Positions 9,625-20,473 of a stretch of 64,000 nucleotides of DNA are shown here, piece by piece. The translations under genes were made by a program, and so were the position numbers. Position 1 is the stretch's first letter. Each line of letters starts with the position of its first letter. This DNA is from Marinobacter maroccanus (lineage in GTDB: Bacteria; Pseudomonadota; Gammaproteobacteria; Pseudomonadales; Oleiphilaceae), in contig NZ_PSSX01000002.1 in assembly GCF_002933275.1 (NCBI RefSeq), forward strand, positions 310,001 through 374,000, given 5' to 3'. A model generated the notes under the pieces. It made no database searches and had not been told where the DNA came from. It worked only from the letters and a program-made list of their open reading frames with translations.

Positions 9625-10722
9625 TCAAAGCACGCCAATGGGGTAGGAACCCAGGCGCTTGAGTTCAACGGCCTCTTCGTCCACTTCCGTCAGCACCTTC
9701 CGGACCTGCTCATCCTCCATATGTCCCTCGAAATCGATGTAGAACACGTAGGCCCAGGTACCGCTGGGCGAGGGCCGCGTTTCGATTCTGGTCAGGCTGA
9801 GGCCATGACGGTGGAAAGGCTCGAGGAGCTGATACAGAGCCCCGGGCTTGTTGCGCATGGACACCAGGATAGATGACTTGTCGTGACCGCTGGCCGGCAC
9901 TTCCTCCCGGCCAATGATCAGGAACCGGGTGGTGTTGTCCGGGCGATCCTCAATGCTGTTTGCGAGCTTTTCCAGGCCATAGAGCTCGGCCGCCATGTCA
10001 CCGGCAATGGCTGCGGTACCCGGCTCTTCGGCGGCGCGTCGGGCAGCTTCCGCATTGCTGGAGACGGTGACCCGCTCAATGCCGTAGCGATGGGTATCCA
10101 GCCACTGACGGCACTGGGCAAAGGACTGCTGGTGAGAGTAAATCCGGGTAATTTCCTGGTCGCCATGCTTCGGACACACCAACAGGTGATGATGAATCCG
10201 CAATTGAACCTCACCGCAGATCTTGAGCGGCGAGGACATGAACATATCAAGGGTGTGGTTGATCATTCCCTCGGTAGAGTTTTCCACCGGTACCACGCCG
10301 TAATGGGCTGCGCCGGATTCGACCTCCCGGAACACCGCATCAATGGCCGGTAGTGGCACACTGACCACCGAGTGGCCAAAATGCTTGAGCGCTGCCGCCT
10401 GGGTAAAGGTGCCAATCGGTCCCAGGAAGGCAATGTGCATGGGCTTTTCCAGCGCCAGGCAGGCAGACATGATTTCCCGGAACAGGCGGGCCATTTCTTC
10501 ACCGGACAGCGGCCCCGGGTTCTGTTCCTTGATGCGACGAAGCACCTGGGCTTCCCGCTCCGGGCGGTAGAAAAAGACATTCTGCCCCGGATTGGCGGTC
10601 ATTTTAACGTGGGCCACTTCCTGGGCACAGGCGGCCCTGGCACTGATCAGTTCCATGATCTTCTGATCAATCTGATCGATCTCGTCCCGCAGCTCTCCGA
10701 GCCGAACCTGCTCGTCACTCAT
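9625..10722 (-). CDS. pheA: Bifunctional chorismate mutase / prephenate dehydratase (P-protein)
   Basis: A 365-aa three-domain enzyme leading to phenylpyruvate. The N-terminal AroQ chorismate mutase helices cover about 1-90 (LRDEIDQIDQKIMELISAR). The prephenate dehydratase domain covers about 95-275 (IAFLGPIGTFTQAAALKHFG, VPVENSTEG, and NTTRFLIIG at its end). The C-terminal ACT domain has KPGALYQLLEPF and the phenylalanine-binding ESRP-like segment IETRPSP. Feedback inhibition by phenylalanine is expected from the ACT domain. It lies 2 bp after serC. Confidence 0.97.
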   Translation of the reverse strand: MSDEQVRLGELRDEIDQIDQKIMELISARAACAQEVAHVKMTANPGQNVFFYRPEREAQVLRRIKEQNPGPLSGEEMARLFREIMSACLALEKPMHIAFLGPIGTFTQAAALKHFGHSVVSVPLPAIDAVFREVESGAAHYGVVPVENSTEGMINHTLDMFMSSPLKICGEVQLRIHHHLLVCPKHGDQEITRIYSHQQSFAQCRQWLDTHRYGIERVTVSSNAEAARRAAEEPGTAAIAGDMAAELYGLEKLANSIEDRPDNTTRFLIIGREEVPASGHDKSSILVSMRNKPGALYQLLEPFHRHGLSLTRIETRPSPSGTWAYVFYIDFEGHMEDEQVRKVLTEVDEEAVELKRLGSYPIGVL

Positions 10723-10724
10723 GA

Positions 10725-11807
10725 TCAGCCACGCTCCTTCGCAAATTCGGTCATGTAGTCAATCAGCGCATCCACACCGGCCTCGGGCATCGCGTTGTAG
10801 ATGCTCGCTCGCATTCCGCCAACCGAGCGGTGTCCGGCGAGGTTCAGCAGGCCACGGGCATTCGCACCCTTCAGGAACTCGCCGTTCAGGGCATCATCCG
10901 CCAGGGTGAACGGCACGTTCATCCAGGAACGGAATCGCGGGTCAATCGGGTTGGCGTAAAACTCGTTGGTGTCGATAAAGTCATAGAGCTTGCGGGCTTT
11001 GCGGAGGTTGACCTCACCCATCGCCTTCACACCACCCTGCTCTTTCAGCCACTTGAACACCAGACCGGCCAGGTACCAGGAGTAGGTGGCCGGGGTGTTG
11101 TACATGGAGCCGTTATCCGCAATCACCTGATAGTTCATCATGGTCGGGGTCTGCTTTCGGGCCTTGCCGAGGAGATCCTTGCGAATAATGACAACCACCA
11201 GTCCTGAGGGACCGATGTTCTTCTGGGCACCGGCGTAGATCACGCCGAACCGGGAAACGTCCACCGGCCTCGAAAGCATCGATGAGGACATGTCGGCGAC
11301 CAGCGGTGTGCCCGGGCTATCCGGAACAAAATCGAATTCCAGGCCACCGATGGTTTCGTTGGGCGTGTAATGCAGGTACGCCGCATCGGCACTGGTCTGC
11401 CAGGAAGACTGGTCCGGAATCGTGGTAAAGCCACTGTCTTCCGAACTCGCGACCACGTTCACCTTGCCATAGCGACTGGCCTCGGCAATGGCCTTTTTGG
11501 ACCAGATGCCGGTGTTCACGTAGTCCGCAGAGTCTTTTTCGCCCAGCAGATTCAGGGGAATGGTGGAAAACTGGCTGGACGCCCCACCCTGCATAAACAG
11601 AACGGCGTAGTCATCCGACACGCCGGCCAGTTCACGCAGATCTTTTTCTGCAGTCTCGGCAATCTGGACAAACTCGTCACTGCGATGGCTCATTTCCATC
11701 ACCGACATGCCGGTACCGCGCCAGTCGAGCATTTCATCCCGCGCCTGACGAAGCACGCTCTCCGGCAAAGTTGCCGGACCTGCACAAAAGTTATACGCCC
11801 TGCTCAT
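10725..11807 (-). CDS. serC: Phosphoserine aminotransferase
   Basis: Makes phosphoserine in serine synthesis and takes part in PLP synthesis in many proteobacteria. It has 360 aa from MSRAYNFCAGPA, the conserved N-terminus. An in-frame ATG 18 bp upstream is less likely. The PLP lysine is in GAQKNIGPSG (Lys196), and MEMSHRS and the C-terminal GGMRASIYNAM are intact. It follows gyrA by 51 bp. Confidence 0.97.
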   Translation of the reverse strand: MSRAYNFCAGPATLPESVLRQARDEMLDWRGTGMSVMEMSHRSDEFVQIAETAEKDLRELAGVSDDYAVLFMQGGASSQFSTIPLNLLGEKDSADYVNTGIWSKKAIAEASRYGKVNVVASSEDSGFTTIPDQSSWQTSADAAYLHYTPNETIGGLEFDFVPDSPGTPLVADMSSSMLSRPVDVSRFGVIYAGAQKNIGPSGLVVVIIRKDLLGKARKQTPTMMNYQVIADNGSMYNTPATYSWYLAGLVFKWLKEQGGVKAMGEVNLRKARKLYDFIDTNEFYANPIDPRFRSWMNVPFTLADDALNGEFLKGANARGLLNLAGHRSVGGMRASIYNAMPEAGVDALIDYMTEFAKERG

Positions 11808-11858
11808 GTTGCTGTGTTCTCTCACGTCTTGCTGAATCTGTCTGTGGCAAGTGCCGGC

Positions 11859-14480
11859 TTATTCTTCGCCGGCACTCTCGCCTTCTTGGCCTTCTTCCGG
11901 GCTCTCGTCGGCAACAATCGGGTTGCCTTCGCTGTCGAGCTCTTCGTCGTCGGTTTCCGCGATCCGCTCAACGCCCACCAGCCGCTCGTCTTCCTGACTC
12001 AGCTTGATCAGGCGGACACCCTGGGTGTTCCGGCTCAGAACGGACACTTCGTCTGTCCGGGTACGCACCAGCGTGCCCTTGTCAGAGATCAGCATCATTT
12101 CGTCGCCTTCAAACAACTGCAGGGCTGTGACCAGGTTACCGTTGCGCTCGGAGCACTGCATGGCGATAACGCCCTGACTGCCCCGGCTGTAGGTCGGGAA
12201 CTCGTCGATAGCGGTCCGCTTACCGTAGCCGTTTTCGGAGGCCGTCAGGATAACACCGCCTTCCTGCGGGATGATCAGCGAAACCACATGGTGACCTTCC
12301 GGCATCTTGATACCGCGAACACCACGGGCTGTCCGGCTCATCGGGCGAACGGCTTCTTCGTTGAAACGCACGGCCTTGCCAGCGGTCGAGAACAGCATGA
12401 CCTCGGCATCGCCCTTGGTGATGGCCGCACCGATCAAGGTATCGCCTTCGTCCAGGTTCAGGGCAATCAGGCCGCTGCTGCGCGGACGCGAGAAGTTCGG
12501 CAACGGGGTTTTCTTGACCACACCGGCGGAAGTCGCCATCAGGACAAACTGGTCTTCCGGGTAGTCACGAACCGGCAGGAAGGTGGTAATACGCTCACCC
12601 TCATCCAGCGGCAGGATATTCACCATGGGCCGGCCGCGGGATGCCCTGCTGGCACGCGGAATCTCGAATACCCGCAGCCAGTACACCTTGCCACGGTTGG
12701 AGAAACACAGAATCGTGTCGTGAGAGTTGGCAACCAGCAGCTTCTCAACGAAATCTTCGTCCTTCATAGAGGTCGCTGCCTTGCCGCGGCCGCCCCGGCG
12801 CTGGGCCTGGTAGTCTTCCACTGCCTGGGTCTTGGCGTAACCGCTGTGGGAGATAGTCACCACCAGGTCTTCTTCATCAATCAGGTCGGCAATCGTCAGA
12901 TCCCGCTGGGAGCTTGTGATCTCGGTACGGCGTTCGTCACCGAACTCGGAAACGACCGCTTCGAGTTCTTCACGGATAACCTGCATCAGACGGTCCGGGT
13001 CGCCGAGGATTTCGAGCAGGCCAGCAATCTTCTCAAGTATGTCCTTGTACTCGTTCTGCAGCTTCTCGGTTTCCAGACCGGTCAGGCGATGCAGACGCAT
13101 ATCCAGAATCGCCTGGGTCTGCTCGGGAGACAGGTAGTAAAGGCCATCGCGCAGGCCATAGATTTCCGGCAGATCGTCTGGACGACAGGCGTCCTCACCG
13201 GCACGCTCCAGCATTGCAAGAACATCACCCGGAGCCCAGCCCCTGGCCATCAGCTTTTCTTTTGCTTCTACGGAACTGGGGGACGCCTTGATCAGCTCAA
13301 TCATCTCGTCAATGTTGGCGAGAGCAACCGTGAGGCCTTCAAGGATGTGACCGCGTTCGCGGGCTTTGCGCAGCTCATAGATGGTACGGCGGGTAACTAC
13401 CTCTCGGCGGTGCCGCACAAACGCATCCAGCATCTGCTTCAGATTCAACGTTTTCGGCTCGCCGTTGATCAGCGCAACCATGTTGATACCGAACACCGTC
13501 TGCAGCTGGGTGTGAGCGAACAGGTTATTGACCACCACATCGGGGTTCTCCCCCCGACGCAGCTCAATCACCACACGGATACCTTCCTTGTTGGACTCGT
13601 CCCGCAGCTCGGTAATACCTTCGAGACGCTTCTCTTTGACCAGCTCGGCGATCTTTTCGATCAGGCGGGCCTTGTTGAGCTGATACGGCAGCTCAGTGAT
13701 GATAACAGCGTCGCGATTGGTTTTTTTGTCGTGCTCAATCTCGTGGCGGGCACGAACATAAATACGGCCCCGGCCGGTACGGTAGGCTTCGACAATACCG
13801 GCTCGGCCATTGATGATGCCCTCGGTCGGGAAATCCGGGCCCGGGATAAACTCCATCAGATCATCAACAGTGAGATCCGGATTATCAATCAGCGCCAGGC
13901 AGCCGTTGACCACTTCCGTCAGGTTGTGGGGCGGAATATTGGTAGCCATGCCCACGGCGATACCGGAGGAACCGTTCACCAGCAGGTTCGGGACCCGGGT
14001 GGGAAGCACCTCGGGAATACGCTCTGTGCCGTCGTAGTTATCGACAAAATCGACCGTTTCCTTGTCCAGATCCGCCAACAGGGAGTGGGCGATCTTCTCC
14101 ATGCGGATCTCGGTGTAACGCATGGCAGCCGCGTTATCGCCGTCAATGGAACCAAAGTTACCCTGGCCGTCGACCAGCGGATAACGCAGGGAGAACGGCT
14201 GGGCCATACGTACGATGGTGTCGTAGACCGCAGAGTCACCGTGGGGGTGGTATTTACCGATGACGTCACCCACCACACGGGCTGACTTCTTGTAGGCCTT
14301 GTTCCAGTCGTTGTTCAGTTCGGACATGGCGAACAGAACACGACGGTGAACCGGCTTGAGGCCGTCCCTCACATCCGGAAGGGCCCGCCCGACGATCACA
14401 CTCATGGCGTAATCGAGGTAGGACTGTTTTAACTCGTCTTCAATATTGACCGGCAGGATCTCTTTGGCTAACTCACCCAT
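11859..14480 (-). CDS. gyrA: DNA gyrase subunit A
   Basis: An 873-aa breakage-reunion subunit of gyrase. The catalytic tyrosine is Tyr122 in AAAMRYTE. The quinolone-determining region reads [14 protein letters not shown] with Ser83 and Asp87, the susceptible form in E. coli numbering. The GyrA box QRRGGRGK marks the start of the C-terminal beta-pinwheel that wraps DNA. The tail is acidic ([16 protein letters not shown]), as in other gammaproteobacteria. It is the first gene of the leftward string, and its promoter must lie in 14481-14606. Confidence 0.98.
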   Translation of the reverse strand: MGELAKEILPVNIEDELKQSYLDYAMSVIVGRALPDVRDGLKPVHRRVLFAMSELNNDWNKAYKKSARVVGDVIGKYHPHGDSAVYDTIVRMAQPFSLRYPLVDGQGNFGSIDGDNAAAMRYTEIRMEKIAHSLLADLDKETVDFVDNYDGTERIPEVLPTRVPNLLVNGSSGIAVGMATNIPPHNLTEVVNGCLALIDNPDLTVDDLMEFIPGPDFPTEGIINGRAGIVEAYRTGRGRIYVRARHEIEHDKKTNRDAVIITELPYQLNKARLIEKIAELVKEKRLEGITELRDESNKEGIRVVIELRRGENPDVVVNNLFAHTQLQTVFGINMVALINGEPKTLNLKQMLDAFVRHRREVVTRRTIYELRKARERGHILEGLTVALANIDEMIELIKASPSSVEAKEKLMARGWAPGDVLAMLERAGEDACRPDDLPEIYGLRDGLYYLSPEQTQAILDMRLHRLTGLETEKLQNEYKDILEKIAGLLEILGDPDRLMQVIREELEAVVSEFGDERRTEITSSQRDLTIADLIDEEDLVVTISHSGYAKTQAVEDYQAQRRGGRGKAATSMKDEDFVEKLLVANSHDTILCFSNRGKVYWLRVFEIPRASRASRGRPMVNILPLDEGERITTFLPVRDYPEDQFVLMATSAGVVKKTPLPNFSRPRSSGLIALNLDEGDTLIGAAITKGDAEVMLFSTAGKAVRFNEEAVRPMSRTARGVRGIKMPEGHHVVSLIIPQEGGVILTASENGYGKRTAIDEFPTYSRGSQGVIAMQCSERNGNLVTALQLFEGDEMMLISDKGTLVRTRTDEVSVLSRNTQGVRLIKLSQEDERLVGVERIAETDDEELDSEGNPIVADESPEEGQEGESAGEE

Positions 14481-14606
14481 CGAGAAAGGTTCCTTTGCGT
14501 TATCTGGAAGTCGTATCGGGGCCGTTTCCGGGCCCCATAGTTATTCTTCAACAAGCCGCCAAGTCTACCACAGTCGCACCCTCTCCAGGGCAACTGTGAG
14601 GCAGCC

Positions 14607-15461
14607 TTAATCAAACACCACTGTCTTGTTTTCGTAGGTAATCACCCGGTCTTCGATGTGCGAACGCAGGCCCCGGGCCAGCACGTTCTTCTCCACGTCC
14701 TTACCCAGGCGAACCATATCCTCGATGGAGTCGCTATGGGTGATCCGGATAACGTCCTGCTCGATGATCGGGCCCTCGTCGAGGTCCTGGGTCACATAGT
14801 GGCAGGTGGCACCAATCAGCTTGACACCCCGACTGTAGGCCTGGTGATAGGGGCGTGCACCTGCGAAAGACGGCAGGAAGCTGTGATGAATGTTGATCAC
14901 CTTGCCCGAGTATTTCTGGCAAAGTTCGCCCGGCAGGATCTGCATGTAGCGGGCCAGAACCACGACATCTACCTCGTAGTTCTGGAACAGCTCTTCGATA
15001 TGGGCAAAGGCTTCCGCCTTGTTTTCCTTGCTGACCGGCACATGGTGATAGGGAATCTCGTGCCATTCCACCATGCGGCGCAGGTCGTCATGGTTGGAGA
15101 TGACCGCCACAATTTCGGCGTTGATCTCCTTGCTGTGCCAGCGGTGCAGCAGATCGGCCACACAATGGGATTCCTTGCTGCACATCAGGATCACTTTCTT
15201 CGGCTGTGCCGAATCTGCAATGTGCCAGTTCATATTGAATTCGCGGGCGATCGGCTCGAACGCGGCGCGGAACTGGTCCAGGCCGAACGGGATCGAGTTA
15301 GCCTTGATCTCGTGCCGCATGAAAAACCACCCGGTTTGCGTGTCCGAATGATGACTCGCCTCGGTAATCCAGCCATTGTATGTCGACAGAAAATTACTCA
15401 CCTTGGCGACAATTCCCACCCGGTCGGGGCAGGAAATCACAAGACGATAGGTATGCTCCAT
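14607..15461 (-). CDS. purU: Formyltetrahydrofolate deformylase
   Basis: Hydrolyses 10-formyl-THF to THF and formate, balancing one-carbon pools and feeding PurT. It has 284 aa. An N-terminal ACT domain (about 5-85, LVISCPDRVGIVAKVSNFL) is followed by a formyltransferase fold with INIHHSFLPSFAGARPYHQA and TCHYVTQDLDEGPIIEQD. The catalytic Asn/His/Asp set of the PurN/PurU fold is visible in the last two motifs. It is a single gene between gyrA and the divergent gamma-glutamyltransferase gene. Confidence 0.96.
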   Translation of the reverse strand: MEHTYRLVISCPDRVGIVAKVSNFLSTYNGWITEASHHSDTQTGWFFMRHEIKANSIPFGLDQFRAAFEPIAREFNMNWHIADSAQPKKVILMCSKESHCVADLLHRWHSKEINAEIVAVISNHDDLRRMVEWHEIPYHHVPVSKENKAEAFAHIEELFQNYEVDVVVLARYMQILPGELCQKYSGKVINIHHSFLPSFAGARPYHQAYSRGVKLIGATCHYVTQDLDEGPIIEQDVIRITHSDSIEDMVRLGKDVEKNVLARGLRSHIEDRVITYENKTVVFD

Positions 15462-15604
15462 GAAAGCCTTTCCTTAACTGAAATCCGGGAAAGCAGGTGC
15501 GTCGGGGAATCACCACCGGCATTAACGGCAGGTTAACGGTACGCACCTATCAAAATGACCGGCTATCATAGCCTATCTGAACGCCAGAAACGAGGAATGG
15601 AGAT

Positions 15605-17368
15605 ATGGATAGAGGCCTCTACCAACGTACGACCAAAAACCTCGCCAGGGGGCGCTCAGGCCGCCTTTCGATTGCAGCGGCCCTGGCCTTTTTGATAGCC
15701 GCCGGCCCGGCCTTTGGCCAGGCGATTCTCGAAGGTGAGCGATTTCACCCGGTAACTGCAACCCACGGCATGGTTGCCACCAGCCACACTCTGGCCACCG
15801 AGGTTGCCCTCGAGGTACTGAAGAACGGCGGCAATGCCATAGATGCGGCGGTAACAGCCGGTTTTGCCCTGGCCGTCACCCAGCCCCGCTCCGGCAACAT
15901 TGGCGGGGGCGGCTTCATGCTGATCTCCAGGGGCGACGGCTCAGACCCGGAAGCCATCGATTACCGGGAAAAAGCCCCCGCGGCCGCCACGGAAACCATG
16001 TTCCAGGACGAATCCGGAAATGTGGTCAAAAACCGCAGCCGCTTCACACACCTGGCCGCAGGCGTACCGGGCACGGTTGCCGGCCTGGCCATGGCGCTGG
16101 AGCGGCACGGCACCATTACCCTCAAGCAAGCGTTGGCGCCGGCCATCAAGCTTGCCGAAGACGGTTTCATAGTGCCCCAGCGTTTTACTGAAGGCATGGA
16201 ACAGGCCCGGGAAAGACTCGAGCGCTGGCCCGCCACCCGTGAAACCTTCTATAAGGAAGATGGCAGCGCCTGGCAGCCCGGAGAACGATTTCGCCAGCCG
16301 GAACTGGCTGCGACACTCCAGCGAATTGCCGACAACGGCGTGAAAGGATTTTATGAAGGCAAGACCGCCGATCTGATTGCCAGCGAAATGGATCGGAATG
16401 GCGGTCTGATCACGCGCCAGGACCTGAAAGACTATCGCCCGGTTGTCCGGGCACCGGTTCATGGCAACTATCGCGGGTACGATATCTTTTCCATGTCACC
16501 GCCCTCCTCCGGCGGCACACACATTGTCCAGATCCTGAATATCCTGGAAGGCTTCCCGATGGCCGAGTTCGGCCACAACTCCGCTGATGCGATCCATCAC
16601 ATGGCAAAGGCCATGAAACTGGCCTATGCCGACCGCTCACAATACCTTGGCGATACGGATTACGTAGACGTGCCGCTGGCAGGGCTGACAAGCAAGGGCT
16701 ACGCAGAAGAACTCCGCAAAGGCATCGACCCTGAAAGGGCGCGACCGGCCAGCGAGATCAATCCGGGCCAGCCGGCTGCCTGGGAAAGCCCGGAGACTAC
16801 CCATTTTTCTGTAGTGGATAAATGGGGCAACGCGGTATCCAACACCTACACCATCAATTTCAGTTACGGATCCGGCATTACGGTAAAAGGCGCCGGCTTC
16901 CTGCTCAACAATGAAATGGACGATTTCAGCGCCAAGCCCGGAGTGCCCAACGCCTACGGCCTGATCGGCGGTGAAGCCAACAAAGTTGAGCCAGGTAAGC
17001 GCATGTTGAGCTCCATGTCGCCCACTATCGTGAAAAAGGACGGCAAGAATGTTCTGGTAACCGGCAGCCCGGGTGGCTCGAGGATTATAACCACCACCTT
17101 GCAGGTGATCCTCAATGTGATTGATCATGGAATGAACATACAGACCGCCGTGAGCGCACCCCGTATGCACCACCAGTGGCTGCCGGATGAAATCCGGATC
17201 GAACAGGGCATCAGCCCGGACACCATTCGGCTGCTGGAAGAACGCGGGCATAAGGTGGTTGGCGGATCTGCCATGGGCGCCATCCAGAGTATCCTGATTG
17301 ATGATCAAGGAATCCGGCACGGTGGCGCAGACCCGAGGAGAAGCACGTCGTCAGCCATGGGTTATTAA
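15605..17368 (+). CDS. ggt: Gamma-glutamyltransferase (periplasmic)
   Basis: A 587-aa N-terminal nucleophile hydrolase that cleaves glutathione and other gamma-glutamyl compounds in the periplasm. A basic start and hydrophobic core (about 20-38) ending AFGQA is a signal peptide. The self-processing site is Thr398 in ETTHFSVVD, giving a small subunit of about 190 aa. PRSGNIGGGGF (about 94-104) holds the substrate-binding arginine, and the GSPGGSRI motif near residue 490 forms the oxyanion region. It is followed after 42 bp by the next gene. Confidence 0.96.
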   Translation: MDRGLYQRTTKNLARGRSGRLSIAAALAFLIAAGPAFGQAILEGERFHPVTATHGMVATSHTLATEVALEVLKNGGNAIDAAVTAGFALAVTQPRSGNIGGGGFMLISRGDGSDPEAIDYREKAPAAATETMFQDESGNVVKNRSRFTHLAAGVPGTVAGLAMALERHGTITLKQALAPAIKLAEDGFIVPQRFTEGMEQARERLERWPATRETFYKEDGSAWQPGERFRQPELAATLQRIADNGVKGFYEGKTADLIASEMDRNGGLITRQDLKDYRPVVRAPVHGNYRGYDIFSMSPPSSGGTHIVQILNILEGFPMAEFGHNSADAIHHMAKAMKLAYADRSQYLGDTDYVDVPLAGLTSKGYAEELRKGIDPERARPASEINPGQPAAWESPETTHFSVVDKWGNAVSNTYTINFSYGSGITVKGAGFLLNNEMDDFSAKPGVPNAYGLIGGEANKVEPGKRMLSSMSPTIVKKDGKNVLVTGSPGGSRIITTTLQVILNVIDHGMNIQTAVSAPRMHHQWLPDEIRIEQGISPDTIRLLEERGHKVVGGSAMGAIQSILIDDQGIRHGGADPRRSTSSAMGY

Positions 17369-17410
17369 CGTTAGCAATTGACCAGGGTCACTGACCTGAT
17401 CGGAGGCATT

Positions 17411-17659
17411 ATGTATCTTTCTGTTCAACTGAGCTGTTATCCCCTGAAAGAGGAATACAAACAGCCGATAAAGGACCTTATCGCGCGTCTGGAACAAACC
17501 GGGCTGGAAGTATACCCGGGGCGAATGAGCACCGAAATTTTCGGAGACTATGATGAGGTTATGGGCGTGCTCTCGGATACCATGAAATGGTCATTCGAGA
17601 CCTACGGCAAATCTGTCTTCGTGGCGAAGATCATGGAGGGCGACCGGAGACCGAAATGA
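17411..17659 (+). CDS. Thiamine-binding-type small protein (YkoF/DUF77-like)
   Basis: An 82-aa alpha/beta protein resembling the YkoF/MTH1187 family, whose members bind thiamine or its pyrimidine part. The repeat-like layout is VQLSCYPLKEEYKQPIKDLI, then YPGRMSTEIFGDYDEV, then GKSVFVAKIMEG. The start at 17411 matches the family; an earlier in-frame start at 17378 has no good ribosome site. Its TGA overlaps the ATG of the FtsH-like gene (ATGA), so the two are translationally coupled. No thiamine gene is nearby, so ligand and purpose are open. Confidence 0.75.
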   Translation: MYLSVQLSCYPLKEEYKQPIKDLIARLEQTGLEVYPGRMSTEIFGDYDEVMGVLSDTMKWSFETYGKSVFVAKIMEGDRRPK

Positions 17660-19569
17660 CAGCACCGAGCGGGCCAGACAACCAACAACAGAAGCCGGAC
17701 CAGAACCAGCAGCCGGCCATCCCGAACCAGTTCGCGTTTCTGTGGCTCAGCGCCGCCATCTTTCTGATGGTGCTCTGGCTGCAGGACGGTGGGCAGCCCC
17801 GGCTTCAGGACCTGGCCTACTCGGAATTCAAAACCGCTGTCATGAATGATCAGGTGGCGGAAGTCACTCTGAAGGAGGAAGCCATTACTGGTCTGTTCAC
17901 CGACAGCGGTGCGGCAGACTTCAGCTCAGACAGCCCCGCACGAACCAGCACGCCGGGATTCCAGACCATCCGCCCGCCCATGGAAGACCCTTCCCTGCTT
18001 AATCTGCTGGAAGAGCACGACGTCACCATCCGTGCCACCCCCTCCGGCTTACCCTGGTGGCAGGAGATGATCCGCGGCTTCCTGCCCTGGATCCTGCTGC
18101 TGGCGCTGATGTTCTGGTTCTGGGGCGCCGCCCAGAAGCGGATGACTCAGGGTGGCGGGCCGTTCGATTTCAGCCGCTCCAAGGCAAGACGGGCCCGCAA
18201 GGAAACCTCTACCGCCACCCTGGATGACGTGGCCGGCATTGAATCCGCCAAGCGTGAAATTGCCGAGATCATCGATTTTCTGAAATCCCCGGAAAAATAC
18301 CGGGCCCTGGGTGCCGTCATGCCAAAGGGCGTGCTCCTGGTAGGCCCGCCGGGCACCGGCAAGACCCTGCTGGCCCGGGCCATCGCCGGCGAGGCCGAAG
18401 TGCCCTTCTACAGCATCAGTGCTTCGGAATTCATCGAGATGTTCGTGGGTGTTGGGGCCGCACGGGTTCGGGACATGTTCAAGGAGGCCCGCAAAGACGC
18501 ACCGGCATTGATTTTCATCGACGAACTGGACGCCATTGGCCGTTCACGGGGCGCAGGCCTGGGTGGCGGCCACGATGAACGGGAACAGACCCTGAACCAG
18601 ATTCTCACGGAAATGGACGGTTTCGAGGCCCACGAGAACGTTCTGGTACTGGCTGCCACCAACCGACCGGATGTGCTGGACAGCGCCCTGCTCCGCCCGG
18701 GGCGTTTTGACCGCAAGATCACCCTCGACCGCCCCCACAAGGAGGCCCGGGCGGCGATCCTGGCCGTTCACGTGCGCAAGGTACCACTGGCGAATGATGT
18801 CGACCTGGATCAACTGGCCGCGCGCACCATCGGTTTCTCGGGGGCGGACCTGAAGAACCTGGTGAATGAGGCAGCGCTAACGGCAGCCCGGGAAAACCTG
18901 CACGAAGTCAATGCCCATTGCTTCGAACTGGCCCGGGACAGGATCATCCTGGGCGAGGAACGGGATACCAAGCTCACGCCCCAGGAACGCGAGGCCGTTG
19001 CCTACCACGAGTGCGGCCATGCCATCATGGCCTACTACATGCCCAACGCGGATCCACTTACCAAATTAACGATCATCCCACACGGCATGGCCATGGGTGT
19101 GACTGAGCAGACGCCCAAAGAGGACCACTATACCTACACCGAGAGCTACCTGAAGGATCGGATCAAGGTGATGCTTGGCGGTCGCTGCTCGGAAAAACTG
19201 ATCTACGGCGAAGTCAGCACCGGCGCCCAGAATGATCTGAAGGAAGCCACCGCACTGATACGCAAGATGATCGGCCAGTGGGGTATGAGTGAAAAGATCG
19301 GTCCCCTGGGCCTGAACATCGGCGAAGAGCATGTGTTCCTTGGCCGGGAAATGGGTATGCCTAGAGAATTCTCCGAAAAGATGGCCGAGATGATCGACGG
19401 GGAAATCCAGTCCCAGCTGCTGGCTCTGGAGAAAGCGACCCTCGACTTCCTGACCGAGCACCGAAACCAGCTGGAAGCGCTGGCCAAAGCCGTATTGAAG
19501 CGCGAGACCCTGTCCGCCGAAGATGTCGACGAAATCCTGCGCAAGGAGGACGCCCGCAAGATTGCCTGA
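17656..19569 (+). CDS. ftsH: FtsH-family membrane AAA+ zinc protease (paralogue)
   Basis: A 637-aa inner-membrane protease. Membrane segments lie at about 26-42 and 141-157, enclosing a periplasmic domain. The AAA module has Walker A GPPGTGKT (230-237), pore motif MFVGVGAAR, Walker B LIFIDELD (285-292) and the SRH arginines in [18 protein letters not shown]. The zinc site is HECGH (451-455), where most FtsH have HEAGH; the two His and the Glu are kept. The usual ftsH sits by rlmE and folP, so this copy is probably a second FtsH. The start overlaps the upstream small gene by ATGA. Confidence 0.93.
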   Translation: MTAPSGPDNQQQKPDQNQQPAIPNQFAFLWLSAAIFLMVLWLQDGGQPRLQDLAYSEFKTAVMNDQVAEVTLKEEAITGLFTDSGAADFSSDSPARTSTPGFQTIRPPMEDPSLLNLLEEHDVTIRATPSGLPWWQEMIRGFLPWILLLALMFWFWGAAQKRMTQGGGPFDFSRSKARRARKETSTATLDDVAGIESAKREIAEIIDFLKSPEKYRALGAVMPKGVLLVGPPGTGKTLLARAIAGEAEVPFYSISASEFIEMFVGVGAARVRDMFKEARKDAPALIFIDELDAIGRSRGAGLGGGHDEREQTLNQILTEMDGFEAHENVLVLAATNRPDVLDSALLRPGRFDRKITLDRPHKEARAAILAVHVRKVPLANDVDLDQLAARTIGFSGADLKNLVNEAALTAARENLHEVNAHCFELARDRIILGEERDTKLTPQEREAVAYHECGHAIMAYYMPNADPLTKLTIIPHGMAMGVTEQTPKEDHYTYTESYLKDRIKVMLGGRCSEKLIYGEVSTGAQNDLKEATALIRKMIGQWGMSEKIGPLGLNIGEEHVFLGREMGMPREFSEKMAEMIDGEIQSQLLALEKATLDFLTEHRNQLEALAKAVLKRETLSAEDVDEILRKEDARKIA

Positions 19570-19573
19570 AAGT

Positions 19574-20473
19574 TCAGGGGGTCACGGTCACCGGAAGGTT
19601 CAGTGCCATCAGCAACTGCTCTGCGCCAGGCTCCTGAAGCAAGGTGCAGTTGCGACTGAGCACCAACTGGACCGCCCTCTCCTGTCGCAAGATCCCGGCC
19701 ACCTTTACTGGATCGGTTGAGGGCAGCGACCTTACATGAAGGTCTGACTCCTGAATCCCCAGGTCCCGCAGGATGCCTTCCCGTTCTTCTGGCGGCATAT
19801 CCGGTCCAGCTCCCAGCAAAAGCGTAACGGGCCGACGAGAGTGACGAATCACCTCGGCCGCTGCCTGGACAGCACGGCGATTGGCATCCCTGTGATCATT
19901 GAGAAAGACCACAACCCTGCCTTGCGGAAGCGCCCGATTGTCGCACCAGAGCAAAACCCTCCCCGGCGAACGATGAACAAGGCCTTTTGCCGTGGAGCCC
20001 AGGCGCGCGCCCGGTGCAGAGGACCAACCGACCCGACCAAGCACCAGAAGGTCCCCGGGGCCCGCCAGAGCCAGCACTTCATCGATCACATGGCCCTTGG
20101 CAACGCTAAGTGAGTGCCTGACGCCATGGGGTGCTACAGCGCCGGCGAGGGCACGGCGAGCCTGGCTTGCCAACCTCTGCATGCGTTGCTCAATGCCGGC
20201 AGGATCAAAGGGGCGGCTGACGCCAGATGACGCCCCCACCTCTCGGGCAAAACCATAGCCGGCACTTCGCAACAGGTTTACTTCTTCTACAAACACGCCC
20301 AGCACATCGGCACCGGTGAACGCCGCAATCTCCGCCGCCGCCTCCAATGCGGCGTAACTCATTCTCGATCCATCCAGCAGTACCAATACACGACCGGCTT
20401 CGTTACTCTGCCCGGCTCGAGTTTCAGGTGCGTCAGTCACTGTCCCGGCCCCCGCCATTGTTTGCATCGCCAT
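19574..20473 (-). CDS. Universal stress protein family protein
   Basis: About 299 aa. A UspA-type domain covers roughly the first half (RVLVLLDGSRMSYAAL; LLVLGRVGWSSAPGARLGSTA, which fits the G-2x-G-9x-G-S/T nucleotide-binding motif). A second, weaker Usp-like domain follows (RVVVFLNDHRDANRRAV). The start is uncertain. ATGs at 20473, 20467 and 20458 lie inside the end of the upstream Lon-like gene. A GTG at 20440 would begin just before that gene's stop (20435-20433). Close overlap implies co-expression with the protease. Confidence 0.75.
   Translation of the reverse strand: MAMQTMAGAGTVTDAPETRAGQSNEAGRVLVLLDGSRMSYAALEAAAEIAAFTGADVLGVFVEEVNLLRSAGYGFAREVGASSGVSRPFDPAGIEQRMQRLASQARRALAGAVAPHGVRHSLSVAKGHVIDEVLALAGPGDLLVLGRVGWSSAPGARLGSTAKGLVHRSPGRVLLWCDNRALPQGRVVVFLNDHRDANRRAVQAAAEVIRHSRRPVTLLLGAGPDMPPEEREGILRDLGIQESDLHVRSLPSTDPVKVAGILRQERAVQLVLSRNCTLLQEPGAEQLLMALNLPVTVTP

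Noticed and set aside
11370..14285. A 971-codon open frame antisense to gyrA
   Set aside because: Exact antisense of a certain gyrase gene in GC-rich DNA; the composition is that of a shadow frame.
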